A stretch of 51,557 nucleotides of DNA from Pirellulales bacterium. GTDB taxonomy: Bacteria > Planctomycetota > Planctomycetia > Pirellulales > Lacipirellulaceae. The DNA lies in the NCBI GenBank assembly GCA_028279215.1, contig JANQOF010000010.1, positions 1 through 51,557 of the forward strand. Reading direction: 5' to 3'. The position numbers and the translations under genes were made by a program. Numbering within the stretch: the first letter of the stretch is position 1; every line of letters starts with the position of its first letter. The notes under the pieces are model-generated. The model saw only the letters and a list, made by a program, of their open reading frames with translations, was not told the DNA's origin and did no database searches. Shown here in pieces: positions 1 to 8,451 of the stretch.

Positions 1-203
1 ACTAAAGCCCTACCCTCGTTGGCCAACACATCCCACAAACACATGCGGTACCAGACAACCCGCCCACGCGGCCGCCACTCAACCAACCGACCGGTTTGCA
101 ACCAGTAACCTAGCAGATTGGGTGGCCTACTTTCTACAAAAATCGCTGCAGAATTTGGCCTATCTGCGATAGCGACGAATGGGCCGTAATCCACTAGATT
201 CAC

Positions 204-617
204 TCAGTTCACGCTGCTGTTGAGTGCCCGTTCGCGGGCTAGCGTGAGACTGGATGTGATGTCACGGCCGGCGAAGAAGTAAGGAATGACCCAGGCGTTG
301 TCGTCGAGCGGGATCGTGATGTCGACGGTGATATCGGCGGTGTCGGCGGTAATCACGGCTGGCGTTACCACAATCACCGGGTTCTGGGTGAACACCGAGT
401 CAAGCACCAACTGCGCTTCGGCACTTACATCCGCGGCGGTCGCCCCAGGCACGATACCTCGGCGACAGCCTTCGTATACCGCATTCTCGGCGCTCTGACG
501 GAGCGAGTTGACCCGTGAAAACTCAAGCGATGCGAACACGAATAGGAACAAAATAGGTGCGCACAGTGCGAATTCGACCGTCACCGCACCGAGCCGCGAG
601 CGTTGCTGTTTTCGCAT
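204..617 (-). CDS. TadE-like pseudopilin (second copy)
   Basis: This 137-residue protein has the TadE/TadG architecture. A short basic N-terminus is followed by GAVTVEFAL with the family glutamate at residue 15, then one hydrophobic helix to about residue 32, and then a small beta-rich domain expected outside the membrane. TadE proteins are minor pseudopilins of Tad/Flp-type pili. The ATG has a G-rich AAGGGG stretch upstream. It is the last gene of a three-gene minus-strand run, with a 22-bp gap after the vWA gene. No secretin, ATPase or prepilin peptidase is visible, so the rest of the machine must be encoded elsewhere. The family call is firm; the specific pilus role is inference. Confidence 0.85.
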   Translation of the reverse strand: MRKQQRSRLGAVTVEFALCAPILFLFVFASLEFSRVNSLRQSAENAVYEGCRRGIVPGATAADVSAEAQLVLDSVFTQNPVIVVTPAVITADTADITVDITIPLDDNAWVIPYFFAGRDITSSLTLARERALNSSVN

Positions 618-639
618 GCTGGGTGGTCCCCTTCGCTGT

Positions 640-1809
640 TCAGTCGGTGAACATTACCGGCAGAGTCAACGCAATTTCTTCGAACACGTCTTGCAGCGTT
701 TGCGCGTCGGGTGCATGGTAGAAGTTGCCACCCGTCGCTTCGGCTACCGCGCGCATTTCGTCTTGATCGGCGCCATCGCCAAACGTTACGGCGTGGATCA
801 CGATGTCGTGTGGCAGCGCGTCGGGAGCGACCGTACTTGGTGCGTCACCCTGTGTGTAGTGGCCGTCGGTCATCAGCACCATGGTTTTGGCGGCGAACGG
901 GCGCGCGGTGTCTGGATCGGTAAGCGATTCGATGCCCTTCCCGATACCCGCGGCGATGTTCGTCGCTCCGTTCCATTTGGTGCTCGAAAGCGACGCCATG
1001 GCCGCTTCGGCGTCGGTGTAGTCTTGACTCAAGTACTGATTGATGTCGGCCGTGTTGTTCGAGTAACTGCACCAGTTACCACTACTGGCGTACGAAGCGA
1101 GCGACAGGTGCTCCAATTGGGGTGTGGTGTGCAGTGCCGTAATGAAGCGATCGACCGCCAACGATAGAGCGCTCCACCGGCTCTGGCCCATGTCAGGTGG
1201 CCGGCAGAACCTTGGATCCGACATCGACATGGTGGGGGCAGTGTCGGTTAGATACAGCTTCATCGAACTCGATCGGTCGACCACGATACAGATGTCGCGA
1301 TCGAGCCGAACCACCGTAGCCGAGCTAAGTGGCTGGAAATCGAGCACGTTGAACACACGGCCGAAAAAGGTAGGCACACTGCCCGAGGGCGCGTCGCGGG
1401 TGCGGCGACCGAATACGCGCACCGCGTTGATTGGTTGTCCGCCGGCCGTGAAATTCCACGCGCCGTTTTGCTGCTGTGTGGAGTTGCCGAACAAAATGTC
1501 CGCGTTTGTGTCGAGCAGCAGCGGGGAGCCGGCGACCAGATTCCTCTGGGCAATGTCGACCGCCGCTTGGCGTGATGCATCGAGATCTTGTTCTCTCGAC
1601 AAGGCCTCTCCTGCGGCCCTGGCCGACGCGTCGGTAGCTGCACGAAGCCGCGCGCGGCAAAGCTGCATGTATGCCACGTCGACCGAGAAGATTACGCACG
1701 CCAATAGCGCGATCGTCAGGAAGCACACGAACACCACCACAACGCCCCGCCTATCTTCCCGACGTTCGGCGCTCGGCTTGGGATCCATGAGTTGATTGTG
1801 TGTGGACAT
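640..1809 (-). CDS. TadG-like protein with von Willebrand factor A domain
   Basis: This 389-residue protein has two parts. Residues about 20-75 form the Tad N-terminal module: a basic stretch, a transmembrane helix, then an Ala/Arg-rich amphipathic segment (RLRAATDASARAAGEAL). From about residue 170 to the end there is a vWA fold with an apparently intact metal site: DRSSS (D-x-S-x-S, Asp near 178), the GATN threonine near 280 and LMTDGHY near 310. Such proteins are thought to sit at the surface with Tad pili and bind ligands through the metal site. A GGAGG ribosome site lies 7 bases before the ATG. It is the middle gene of the TadE-TadG-TadE run. Confidence 0.88.
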   Translation of the reverse strand: MSTHNQLMDPKPSAERREDRRGVVVVFVCFLTIALLACVIFSVDVAYMQLCRARLRAATDASARAAGEALSREQDLDASRQAAVDIAQRNLVAGSPLLLDTNADILFGNSTQQQNGAWNFTAGGQPINAVRVFGRRTRDAPSGSVPTFFGRVFNVLDFQPLSSATVVRLDRDICIVVDRSSSMKLYLTDTAPTMSMSDPRFCRPPDMGQSRWSALSLAVDRFITALHTTPQLEHLSLASYASSGNWCSYSNNTADINQYLSQDYTDAEAAMASLSSTKWNGATNIAAGIGKGIESLTDPDTARPFAAKTMVLMTDGHYTQGDAPSTVAPDALPHDIVIHAVTFGDGADQDEMRAVAEATGGNFYHAPDAQTLQDVFEEIALTLPVMFTD

Positions 1810-1851
1810 GGCGGTACCTCCGAAGGGACATCGTCGCGGGTGGGGAGTTGG

Positions 1852-2265
1852 CTATTCCTTAACCATTGTGGTGCTTGCCGAAAGCGTCTTGCCGCCGAAA
1901 AACCACGGGGGGACAAGCGCGTTTGAGTTGCATGGGGCAGTGACCGTGATAGTGATCGGTGTGCCGCGTGCCACTGCGGCAACATCGCTGGGCGACAACT
2001 GGGTTTGACTGCCGACCACATTGCGTGCCGTGACCATCTGATTGACCTTGTTGGTGACATCCGAGTTGGTCGAATCGTAGTTGATCGCCGCGCGAACCCC
2101 TTCGTAGCTGGCGATTGCAAGGCTGTGGTTCAGATAAACCATGCCGCACGCTTCGATCGAAGCGAGTATCAGCATCGCGACCAACGGTAGGCAAATGGCC
2201 AGTTCGGTCGCTGCAACGCCTGTATGCGCACGGGGCATCCTGCCGCATCGCTTCGCGGACCACAT
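1852..2265 (-). CDS. TadE-like pseudopilin (first copy)
   Basis: This TadE-family protein is about 137 residues long. A basic N-terminal segment is followed by GVAATELAICLPL, with the conserved glutamate, and a single hydrophobic helix; the remainder is a small exported domain ending in FFGGKTL-type sequence that resembles the other TadE copy (FFAGRDI). I chose the ATG at 2265 because GAGAGG sits 6 bases upstream; a TTG at 2283 in the same frame lacks a ribosome site. It is the first gene of the operon, 42 bp before the vWA gene. The two TadE proteins share architecture but not close sequence, which suggests distinct minor subunits rather than a recent duplication. Confidence 0.83.
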   Translation of the reverse strand: MWSAKRCGRMPRAHTGVAATELAICLPLVAMLILASIEACGMVYLNHSLAIASYEGVRAAINYDSTNSDVTNKVNQMVTARNVVGSQTQLSPSDVAAVARGTPITITVTAPCNSNALVPPWFFGGKTLSASTTMVKE

Positions 2266-2364
2266 GCGGAGCCTCTCGGCCAAGGGAACTCAGGAGGTTG
2301 TTATCAACCTGACCCGAAAGACAAGGGAAACAGTTGGCAGGATAAGTGGATGGGCAGAAAATGC

Positions 2365-3228
2365 CTATCTACTCAACCGTAGCACACGATTCCTACGCAT
2401 GCGTGAGGAATTCCATGCGCGATCGAAACTATTGGAAGAGGCTATGCGAATATCGCAGCCGGCCCCGGAAGAACCGACTTTCGCAAAAGCCGCGAAGTAC
2501 TGGCGTTTACCAATAACCAGGTAGGTTTGCTCGGTCTCGACTTGCTCGTCGCGACAAGTACAGTTCCACGACACGTGCAGACAGCCATGTAGCTCCGCGA
2601 GTCGACAAGGTGTGGGTGCCGCGAAGTCGTTTGGGTCGTAGACGACGATGTCGTCGTCGATGTAGGCCAGCAAGAAAGCGTGATGAGTCTCATGCCGCGT
2701 TCCGTCAGGAAATGTTCGGGTACCTTGGCCGCAGAAGACCTCGACGCCGTCGGCATCGGCTCTCAGCACCGCTGTCAGGGCTTCCCGCGTGGCGATTGGG
2801 TGGGCCATGGTCGTCGTCAAAGTTTGGCATGCTTGCGGGTCGGCGATCATGCGAAAGTAGTCGCGACGATACTGACAGAAAACATGATGCGTCAATCGGT
2901 CCAGCGATTCGGTGGACACCGTCGATACCGGCCTTCCGTTGACAAGCGTGGCGACCGGGTAATCGATTGGTTGGTCGGTATGGGCCGTGCTGTAGATTCG
3001 ACTTGCCAGGGTGTCCGCAGCCTCGGGCGGTCGCCCCAGTTTCCGCGTGCCCTCGAATAGTGCCTCGGCCACCAATGAGATACCCACGCAGCGACGATCC
3101 GCGTTGACGGGCATATTGGCCAGCACGTCCGCCCAAAGGTCTCGGTCGGCAACCCTGTATTTGTCTGCGAAAACCGATGCTGCAACCATCGCCAGAGAAA
3201 GCGCGCGGCAGAGAATACGCACATTCAT
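2365..3228 (-). CDS. Exported papain-like cysteine peptidase candidate
   Basis: I do not recognise a named family. The protein is about 287 residues. An N-terminal hydrophobic segment (MNVRILCRALSLAMVAASVFA) looks like a signal peptide. The mature part has the order expected of a papain-like fold: RRCVGIS (possible nucleophile Cys) near residue 50, HHAFLL (His) near 190 and VVYDPND (Asp/Asn) about ten residues later. Several extra cysteines (CTC near the end) could form disulfides. I placed the start at 3228, where GGAG lies 8 bases upstream and the signal peptide begins; an in-frame start at 3285 is less likely. It precedes the Tad operon by 100 bp on the same strand. Peptidase activity is inference from motif order only. 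Confidence 0.6.
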   Translation of the reverse strand: MNVRILCRALSLAMVAASVFADKYRVADRDLWADVLANMPVNADRRCVGISLVAEALFEGTRKLGRPPEAADTLASRIYSTAHTDQPIDYPVATLVNGRPVSTVSTESLDRLTHHVFCQYRRDYFRMIADPQACQTLTTTMAHPIATREALTAVLRADADGVEVFCGQGTRTFPDGTRHETHHAFLLAYIDDDIVVYDPNDFAAPTPCRLAELHGCLHVSWNCTCRDEQVETEQTYLVIGKRQYFAAFAKVGSSGAGCDIRIASSNSFDRAWNSSRMRRNRVLRLSR

Positions 3229-3342
3229 GGCTCGCTCCGTGTGGATCGTTGGGCCGGTGCTAAACGGCGTAGGTGCCACGTCCAATTACCTAAGCGGTAT
3301 CGCACTGCCGGCTGGGCAACCTCATACGACCCGCCCGATTGG

Positions 3343-4089
3343 CTAGCTCGTCGCCGCGAAGGTGAATACACGGATGCTCTGAAACGGTGCCGCGCTGGCA
3401 ACCGCTTCCGCGACATCCGACGACCAACAACTCGCAACCCAACATCGCGAGATTTCGCTGTTCCAGCCAACGGGTATGGCGACCTCAACGGATCGCGGCA
3501 CGCCAACCCCAACGTGCAGGTCGACGTTGGGATGTCGGAACCCCACACCTAGACACTTCAGCACCGCCTCCTTACGAGACCAGACTTCAAAGAACCGCCG
3601 ACCTAGTTCAAGCGAACTTGGAGCATCGAGCGACGCCATCTCGGCGGGCGAAAAGTGCTTTGTCGCAAGGGAGCGCAAGTTGTTGACCGCGCGCTGTTGT
3701 TCGATGTCGATCCCAACCGGCGAGACGCCCACAATTGCCGCCACGCAATCGGCGGTATGGGATAGGTTAAACTGCAGTTCGCCGTGGCGAAGCAACGGCT
3801 TACCAGTTGACGATCCCCGATACTCCACGTCGACCGGTTTGCAACCCAGGTAGCCCGCCAGTAGTCGGCGGAGCCCAGCATGTGCCGAGGCGTACCGTTG
3901 CTTCAGGTTGGGTGTCACCAAACGCGCGTGCCGCTCGCGCTCGACAGCGTCTAGCCGACCGAGCGCTGTTGGTTCGACGGAAGTGGCATCGACAATCCAC
4001 TTCCACACGTGGATTTCCCCTTCGCCTGGATACCGCGGCGGAGCTTGCCAGTCGACGTAGGTCGGATTGTCGAGCGCGATTTGACTCAC
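3343..4089 (-). CDS. 4'-phosphopantetheinyl transferase, Sfp type
   Basis: This enzyme should transfer the phosphopantetheine arm of CoA to a carrier-protein serine. The 248-residue length fits Sfp-type enzymes. Hallmarks are FNLSHT near residue 105, VGIDIE near 123 (metal-binding acidic residues) and WSRKEAVLKCLG near 170. The frame is open upstream, but I start it at the GTG at 4089, whose GTGA overlaps the thioesterase stop by 4 bp, a usual sign of translational coupling. Its pairing with a type II thioesterase, and the ACP-bearing acyl-AMP ligase encoded divergently, suggest that the ACP domain of that ligase is a substrate. A wider role in activating other carrier proteins is equally possible. 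Confidence 0.9.
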   Translation of the reverse strand: MSQIALDNPTYVDWQAPPRYPGEGEIHVWKWIVDATSVEPTALGRLDAVERERHARLVTPNLKQRYASAHAGLRRLLAGYLGCKPVDVEYRGSSTGKPLLRHGELQFNLSHTADCVAAIVGVSPVGIDIEQQRAVNNLRSLATKHFSPAEMASLDAPSSLELGRRFFEVWSRKEAVLKCLGVGFRHPNVDLHVGVGVPRSVEVAIPVGWNSEISRCWVASCWSSDVAEAVASAAPFQSIRVFTFAATS

Positions 4090-4937
4090 GGGCTGATACC
4101 GTCGTTGGGCGGGAGCGAGTTCAGCACCAGAGCGAGTGGTGCGGGCATTGATCGGCTGTCCGAGGCCATGTCGCGGCGCGCGGGAGGATGCAGGAAGAAG
4201 TGGCCGCCCGGAAATAGGCGCATGGTGAAGTTCCCCGTTGTAAGAGCGCGCCACTCGTTGAGCCGCGACGGCGCAACCCCGGGGTCGTCTGTACCGCCCA
4301 ACGCCAGCAGGTCGCATGGCACCGGAGCGTTGGACGGGTTGTCGTACGACTCGACCATCTGGAGGTCCGCCCGAAGCGCGGGAACCACCATGGCAAGCAG
4401 TTCGGCGTTCGCCAGCACGGCTTCGGGGATGCCATCGTACCGCCGCGCAACTTCGTCGACGAACTGCTTGTCGGGCAACTGTCCGATGGGGTGCTGAGCC
4501 TTGCCAGGGCGGGGCGCACCACACGCGGCAACGATGAGGGCCGCGGGTGGCGGATACCCGGATAGAACCAGCCGCCTTACGACCTCCAGCGCGACGTATC
4601 CACCAAAGCTGTGGCCAACCAGTACATAGGGCTTTGGACGCAACGACCGAATCGCGTTGGCTGCATCATCGGCCAGATGCAACAAATCGGAATAGGGCGC
4701 CTCTCGAAGGCGATCGTCGCGTCCGGGCAACCGTAGCGGTCCAAGTGCCACATCGTCGGGCAGATACCGATCCCAGCGATAGAACACGGCGGTGCCACCA
4801 CCGGCATGCGGAAAGCAAAATATCCGTCGCGCCGCATCCTCGCGAAACCTTGCGGGAAGTAACAGTTGCAGATTCACGACTTGGTGGGGTCTCGCTGGGT
4901 CGAATACTGGGCAGCCGACTCGGTAACGGTTCGCCAC
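4086..4937 (-). CDS. Type II thioesterase (alpha/beta hydrolase, GrsT-like)
   Basis: This 283-residue protein belongs to the external thioesterases that clear stalled or mis-primed acyl groups from carrier proteins of polyketide and peptide synthetases. It opens with FCFPHAGGG, the oxyanion-region motif of the family, followed by LRLPGRDDR, then the nucleophile elbow GHSFGG (Ser near residue 110), an Asp in GGTDDPGV and the catalytic His in FPGGHFFL. It is the first gene of a two-gene minus-strand unit with the phosphopantetheinyl transferase. About 500 bp separate it from the divergent acyl-AMP ligase. A stand-alone editing enzyme without a synthetase in view implies partner enzymes elsewhere in the genome. 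Confidence 0.9.
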   Translation of the reverse strand: MANRYRVGCPVFDPARPHQVVNLQLLLPARFREDAARRIFCFPHAGGGTAVFYRWDRYLPDDVALGPLRLPGRDDRLREAPYSDLLHLADDAANAIRSLRPKPYVLVGHSFGGYVALEVVRRLVLSGYPPPAALIVAACGAPRPGKAQHPIGQLPDKQFVDEVARRYDGIPEAVLANAELLAMVVPALRADLQMVESYDNPSNAPVPCDLLALGGTDDPGVAPSRLNEWRALTTGNFTMRLFPGGHFFLHPPARRDMASDSRSMPAPLALVLNSLPPNDGISP

Positions 4938-5438
4938 GGAGTTCGTAATAGGATTGTAGCGGCTTCGGACCGCGGAACACCGCCGTACACGAACTGCCAG
5001 ACAGCCTGTTGCAGGTGGCGGTAACTAACTGCGCCGTAGGTGGTTACGGTGGATCGTAGTCGACCCTTGGGCTAGACAGTACTCGAAGTAGCGAAGTGAT
5101 TTTGCTGGCTATGCGCTTTTTGCTAGGGCCTTACAACACTGCTTTGCCCCACCTAAAATGGGCAACTTGCCAAAAGGCGGCATTTCTCCCTTTAGAGTAC
5201 GAGAATTTCGGGCACGAAACACTTGGGGGAGGGTCGGATCGGACCGGTGATGCGCTTCGGGAGTGGACGCATCGCTTGCAACGGCGCTGCCACCGAACGT
5301 GGTACGCCGATAGTCGTCCAACCGATACGCAACGATGAGCCGCGGTGTTGGCTTGATTGAACATCGAGTTCCTCCCACCCGATTGCAACCTCCCACTACG
5401 TTTCGCCGCCTGCGGCTCCCACCCTTTCGCGAGCATCT
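4938..5438. other. 501-bp divergent intergenic region
   Basis: This gap lies between the thioesterase (leftward) and the acyl-AMP ligase (rightward) and must hold the promoters of both. I see no convincing ORF, tRNA or strong hairpin. A stretch around 5095-5170 is richer in A/T (ttttgctgg, ctttttgctaggg), which could suit a promoter, but I cannot assign -35/-10 boxes with confidence. Confidence 0.4.
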
Positions 5439-7652
5439 ATGGCCTCCGTGTTTCTGCAACGTGCCGACGTGCTGGATACCATGGTCGACTTGCTGCGCCA
5501 ACAGGCGGCACGCTTTGGTGATCGCACGGCGTTCGTCTACCTCGACGACTTGGCCGGCGAGCAGAGCATCAGCTTCCGCCAACTCGACCTCGAGGCAAAA
5601 GCGATTGCCGTTCACCTCCGCGCACGGGTTCAGCCAGGCGACTGCGCACTGCTGGTGTACCCGGCAGGGCTAGAGTTCATCTCCGCGTTCTTTGGTTGTT
5701 TGTACGCGGGTGTCGTAGCGGTGCCGGCCACGTACCCCAAGCCGCGCCGCCCGTTGCCGCGCATGGCGAGCATCGCTCGAGACAGCAGATCGACTGTCGC
5801 GCTCACGACGCGGCAAACGCTCGACACGATGGATATGTCGCAGCAGGACGACGTGGTTGCCGCCATGCAGTGGCTGGCAACCGACGAGGTTGTGGTTGAG
5901 GGCGCCCGGGATTGGTCGCCGCCGGTCGTCGAACAGGATACGCTTGCCTTCTTGCAGTACACTTCCGGGTCGACCAGCGATCCCAAAGGGGTGATGGTTT
6001 CGCACGGGAATTTGCTCGCAAACCTCGAAGCGATTCGCAAGAGTTTTGGAATCGAAGTCGATCACACCGGGCGGGAGCAGATCGCCACCGGCGTGTTTTG
6101 GCTGCCGGCCTATCACGACATGGGCCTGATTGGCGGCATCCTCACTCCGCTGTACGTCGGCGGGCGCAGCGTACTAATGGCGCCAGCCGCGTTTCTGCAA
6201 AAACCGCTACGTTGGCTCGAGGCGATCGACCAGTTTCAAGCGACTATCAGCGGCGCTCCGAATTTCGCCTATGAATACTGCGTGAAGCGAACGACACCCG
6301 AAGAGCGGGCGGGCCTCGACTTCTCCAGTTGGCAGCTCGCGTTTTGCGGGGCCGAACCGATCCGCGCCGAGACGGTACGGCACTTCACCCAAGCATTTGC
6401 CGTAAGTAATTTTCGGCCCGACGCTTTTTATCCGTGCTACGGCCTCGCCGAAAACACGCTGCTAGCCGCCGGCAGCGAGCATCGCCGAGAGCCAACCATT
6501 CTACGAGTCGACCGAGCCTCGCTCGCAGCGGGCGAAGTGAAGGTGGCGTTGAACGGCAGCGTCGACAGCGTTCAAGAACTTGTGGGCTGCGGCACCGCCG
6601 CAGCCGAGCACCGCGTCGAAATCACCCACCCCCTTACTGGAGAAATGTGCCCCGAGGACGTGGTTGGCGAAATCGTCTTGCAAGGGCCCAGCGTGGCGAA
6701 AGGCTACTTCGGCCGCGCCGAAGAGATCAACCGCAACTTTCGTGCTCGCGTTCATGGCATCGAAGGTACCTTCCTCAGCACCGGCGACCTGGGCTTCTTC
6801 CACGACGGCGAGTTGTTCGTAACTGGGCGGCTCAAAGACGTGATCATCATCCGCGGCCGCAACCACTACCCGCAAGATATCGAATCGACCGCCGAGAGTG
6901 CCCATGAGTCGCTGATGCCCGGCGCGGCATTCTGCGTCCACGTCGGCGAGGAGGAAACACTTGTGGTCGTCAACCAGGTCGATCGGCAGTTAGACAAGTC
7001 AGAGTACCCCAACGTAGTAGCGGCCATACGGAGAGCCATTGCCGACGTCCATGAACTCGAGGCGCAGACCGTTGTGTTGATTCGACAATCGTCGTTGCCA
7101 ATTACCTCCAGCGGCAAGGTGCAGCGCTCGCTCACCCGCGACCAGCATATCGAAGGCAGCTTGCGAGTTGTTCACGAATGGACGGCGCCCGCGCGTCCGA
7201 AAGCCGCTGGGCCAGCCAATCGGTCACAACAAAACGGCTCGGCCGGTCGCAACCTGCAAATCACGGGAGATGTCTTTGGTGTCGAGCAAACGGCCGAGCG
7301 GATCGAGGCCTGGCTCGAAGAATGGCTAGTCGACAGAGTGGGGCTCGATCCTGCCGAAATCCTCCGCGACAAACCCTTCGCCGAGTTCGGCGTCGACTCG
7401 CTAACCGCGGTAGAACTGAGCCACGAGTTGGAACAAGAGTTCGGCGTACCGCTGCCGCCTATCGTGGCTTGGAACTATCCCACACCCGCGGCCCTTTCGA
7501 GATACCTTGCCGAGCAATCGATCGCGGCTGACGAGGAGCCCGCTTCCCAGTCGGATGAACCCAGCGCGTCCGACGAAGACTTCGAAGCGATGCTGTCCGA
7601 GATCGAAGGTATGAGCGACGAAGAGGCCCAGCGGCTGTTGGACAGCGAATAA
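5439..7652 (+). CDS. Fatty-acyl-AMP ligase fused to acyl carrier protein
   Basis: This 737-residue protein should activate a fatty acid as acyl-AMP and load it on its own carrier domain. The adenylation part spans about residues 10-580: YTSGSTSDPKG near 173, the PAYHDMGLIGG segment near 223 that is typical of FAAL enzymes, YGLAENTL near 333 and TGDLGFF...GRLKDVIIIRGRNHYP near 445-470. The carrier domain is at about 615-695, with GVDSLTAVE providing the phosphopantetheine serine near 651. The last 40 residues are acidic and end in SDEEAQRLLDSE, a tail like those at the C-termini of megasynthase subunits that may dock to a partner. No synthase follows. A weak ribosome site precedes the ATG. Confidence 0.92.
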   Translation: MASVFLQRADVLDTMVDLLRQQAARFGDRTAFVYLDDLAGEQSISFRQLDLEAKAIAVHLRARVQPGDCALLVYPAGLEFISAFFGCLYAGVVAVPATYPKPRRPLPRMASIARDSRSTVALTTRQTLDTMDMSQQDDVVAAMQWLATDEVVVEGARDWSPPVVEQDTLAFLQYTSGSTSDPKGVMVSHGNLLANLEAIRKSFGIEVDHTGREQIATGVFWLPAYHDMGLIGGILTPLYVGGRSVLMAPAAFLQKPLRWLEAIDQFQATISGAPNFAYEYCVKRTTPEERAGLDFSSWQLAFCGAEPIRAETVRHFTQAFAVSNFRPDAFYPCYGLAENTLLAAGSEHRREPTILRVDRASLAAGEVKVALNGSVDSVQELVGCGTAAAEHRVEITHPLTGEMCPEDVVGEIVLQGPSVAKGYFGRAEEINRNFRARVHGIEGTFLSTGDLGFFHDGELFVTGRLKDVIIIRGRNHYPQDIESTAESAHESLMPGAAFCVHVGEEETLVVVNQVDRQLDKSEYPNVVAAIRRAIADVHELEAQTVVLIRQSSLPITSSGKVQRSLTRDQHIEGSLRVVHEWTAPARPKAAGPANRSQQNGSAGRNLQITGDVFGVEQTAERIEAWLEEWLVDRVGLDPAEILRDKPFAEFGVDSLTAVELSHELEQEFGVPLPPIVAWNYPTPAALSRYLAEQSIAADEEPASQSDEPSASDEDFEAMLSEIEGMSDEEAQRLLDSE

Positions 7653-8176
7653 GACGGAGTGGGCCCTGTTGCTATTGGGCGATCGTCTGGCTGACCTCGA
7701 TTCGCAATTCGCAATTCGCAAATCGCGTTGGAGTGAACCCGCCGTAATTCGTCGAAGGCGCCGCGCGGTGCCACGCCGGTAAGCGTTTCCTCATGCCGCA
7801 CGCCGTTCACCGTGTAGGAGTGGTGCCCCGACAGCACGTAGTCGCCGTTGGGTTGCACCTCGACGATGGTTGCATTGATTGCAGGGAACATTGTCGGTGC
7901 TTGGGGAATTGGATTCCGCGAATCGTCGCCGCCCCCTTTTTCTATTTCCCTTGGAATCAAGACGATGACGATATCGTCAAGTTTTAGGTCTCCATCGACG
8001 TTACCGTCCAGTTGCGATTCTAGCGTCGATATGCGGTCGACGAGCAGAGCGGCGATCGTCTTTAGCTCTGCTATTTCCTTTCGGAGAGTCGCGCGATCAA
8101 CCTCTTCGGCAGCACGGCTAACGCCGCAGCACACTAGCGAAAACAAGATGAGTCCTGTAATGCGCGAGCGGGCCAT
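7475..8176 (-). CDS. FlgH-like exported protein, 3' end frame-shifted by a repeat
   Basis: A signal peptide (MARSRITGLILFSLVCCGVSRA) is followed by a short heptad-like helix and a domain resembling the core of the flagellar L-ring protein FlgH: LDDIVIVLI, then IVEVQPNGDYVLSGHHS and a VNG...TLTGVA segment. A GGAGG site supports the ATG at 8176. After HSNAICELRI the frame runs on as 60-odd residues of low plausibility, antisense to the carrier domain of the acyl-AMP ligase, to a stop at 7475. Removing one unit of the (TTCGCAA)x3 repeat at 7701-7721 restores RIEVSQTIAQ and a stop at 7672, which clears the neighbour by 20 bp. I think 7672-8176 is the ancestral gene of about 165 residues. No other flagellar gene is nearby. 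Confidence 0.6.
   Translation of the reverse strand: MARSRITGLILFSLVCCGVSRAAEEVDRATLRKEIAELKTIAALLVDRISTLESQLDGNVDGDLKLDDIVIVLIPREIEKGGGDDSRNPIPQAPTMFPAINATIVEVQPNGDYVLSGHHSYTVNGVRHEETLTGVAPRGAFDELRRVHSNAICELRIANRGQPDDRPIATGPTPSYSLSNSRWASSSLIPSISDSIASKSSSDALGSSDWEAGSSSAAIDCSARYLERAAGVG
7701..7721. repeat. Heptanucleotide tandem repeat (TTCGCAA)x3
   Basis: These are three exact head-to-tail copies of TTCGCAA, 21 bp, near the 3' end of the FlgH-like gene. Seven is not a multiple of three, so each gain or loss of a unit shifts the frame. With two units the gene would end cleanly before the convergent acyl-AMP ligase stop. Confidence 0.95.
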
Positions 8177-8451
8177 TGGTCGGTCCCTCCAGGTTATGGG
8201 AATGCAAAGTTGGAGACGGGCGGATAGTAGTCCAAGTTCCGCACGCAAACAATGCCATCTGCCGTCTCGGGACGCGACCGAAGTGTGAAACCGCGGCCCA
8301 GCGATGCGGGCTGCAATCGGGCACGCTGGCATGCTCCCCCGGCTATCAAGTAGCCTCAATTCCTGGCAAAATACGGTGCTCGGGACGCTCGGGTGGGTCC
8401 CAACGGTAGCTGCGCTCGATCAGCTGGGCCTTCCTTCTATGGCTACGCAAC

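Noticed and set aside
1-203. Left edge of the window as a possible gene
   Set aside because: No open frame with start signal or motif; it is the downstream flank of the TadE gene.
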